The notes under the pieces were generated by a model. That model was not told the DNA's origin. It saw only the letters and a list, made by a program, of their open reading frames with translations, and did no database searches. The position numbers and the translations under genes were made by a program. Below are positions 63,652 to 64,000 of a stretch of 64,000 nt of DNA, piece by piece; position 1 is the stretch's first letter, and every line of letters starts with the position of its first letter. Origin of the DNA: Salinigranum halophilum (lineage in GTDB: Archaea > Halobacteriota > Halobacteria > Halobacteriales > Haloferacaceae); contig NZ_SSNL01000006.1 in NCBI RefSeq assembly GCF_007004735.1, forward strand, positions 581,012 through 645,011, written 5' to 3'.

Positions 63652-64000
63652 ATGCCCGAAATCGACCGCCTCAGCGAACACACCGAATGGATTGACTTGG
63701 AATTTGTGGAGCGACAGCGGACACCCGAATTCGCGATTCAAGTGGGTATTCAACTCCATCTTGCGGGATTGTCGCTCTCGAATACCAAACAGTATCTTGG
63801 GAGGTTGGGTGTCGAGCGAAGTCGAACCGCCATTCACGACTGGGTGCAGAAAGCCGATCTACAGCCCGACAGCGATGTGAGTCCGAATCAGATCGCGGTT
63901 GACGAAACCGTGATTCGCGTCAACGGCCAGCGCCACTGGCTGTACGCTGCGGTCGACCCCGACACGAACAAATTCCTCCACGTGCGGCTGTTTCAGACGC
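63652..64000 (+). CDS. IS6-family transposase, partial at right edge
   Basis: 116 residues visible. MPEIDRLSEHTEWIDLEFVE then FAIQVGIQLHLAGLSLSNTKQYLGRLGVERSRTAIHDWVQKADLQ matches haloarchaeal IS6-type (ISH15/ISH29-like) transposases: an HTH then the catalytic core starting at IAVDETVIRVNG (first Asp of the DDE triad). The gene is cut by the window edge, so the remainder of the triad is outside. ATG at 63652. The element's left end should be near 63600-63650; I could not fix the terminal repeat. Confidence 0.85.
   Translation, partial: MPEIDRLSEHTEWIDLEFVERQRTPEFAIQVGIQLHLAGLSLSNTKQYLGRLGVERSRTAIHDWVQKADLQPDSDVSPNQIAVDETVIRVNGQRHWLYAAVDPDTNKFLHVRLFQT

Overview
The window is haloarchaeal (class Halobacteria). 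Evidence: high-GC DNA with strongly acidic predicted proteins, archaeal TATA-type AT islands in front of genes, many GTG starts and 4-nt ATGA/GTGA overlaps between operon genes, haloarchaeal-type Tat/lipobox leaders, IS elements of haloarchaeal type and no bacterial-style -35/-10 signals. A ParA system beside a 13-bp direct-repeat array, a recombinase-like gene and several IS remnants suggest a megaplasmid or an integrated plasmid-like region rather than core chromosome.

Layout. (1) 1-11.7 kb, minus strand: part of a phage-tail-like contractile injection system (CIS/eCIS). In transcription order it has a DUF4255 (Afp16/Pvc16-like) cap protein, a carboxypeptidase-regulatory-like protein, a sheath carrying three inserted Ig/ASH-type domains, tube 1, a Cys-motif tail-assembly-like protein, a DUF6760-like mini-protein, tube 2, an AAA+ ATPase (Afp15/Pvc15-like), a DUF4157 eCIS-core protein with a candidate toxin C-terminus, and a protein cut by the left edge. 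Baseplate and spike genes are not in view. A multi-pass membrane protein is divergent from it. (2) 12.8-19.3 kb: a gene-poor kilobase, a large PKD/lamin-tail surface protein, a wHTH/zinc-ribbon regulator and a lipoprotein. (3) 19.6-25.1 kb: plasmid-type maintenance block (ParA, partner protein, iteron-like array, tyrosine-recombinase-like protein, DUF6788-like protein) and a decayed IS4-type transposase. (4) 25.2-40.6 kb: a metal-homeostasis island that looks like a zinc-limitation response. It has two parallel import modules: a split FeoB-like GTPase plus gate permease with a uS14 paralogue lacking two of four zinc cysteines, and ZnuABC. Each module carries a flavoprotein oxidoreductase and a DUF7124 protein. 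Three COG0523 (CobW-type) GTPases, small zinc-finger proteins, CbiL/CobI and MoaB accompany them. (5) 40.7-43.8 kb: NikR-type regulators, an internally deleted IS200/IS605 element and a broken CbiM. (6) 43.8-51.1 kb: redox/iron-copper envelope genes (DyP-like, two SCO proteins, P19-like Met-rich lipoprotein, TlpA-like thioredoxin, CcdA) and a double wHTH regulator. (7) 51.3-58.6 kb: an intact CbiMNQO Co/Ni importer, then a TauABC/SsuABC-type ABC transporter bracketed by two NikR paralogues. (8) 58.9-64 kb: rhomboid protease, membrane proteins, gene fragments, and an IS6-family transposase cut by the right edge.

How the genes work together. Regions 4-7 form a transition-metal accessory island: importers for zinc, cobalt/nickel and probably a metal complex, GTPase metallochaperones, four divergent NikR regulators, and a ribosomal protein variant that could spare zinc. 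The observations I rate highest are the zinc-ligand-poor uS14 operon, the two parallel transporter/flavoprotein/DUF7124 modules, the NikR diversification, and the haloarchaeal CIS with a decorated sheath and a candidate toxin. All assignments come from reading motifs by eye; no database search was run.
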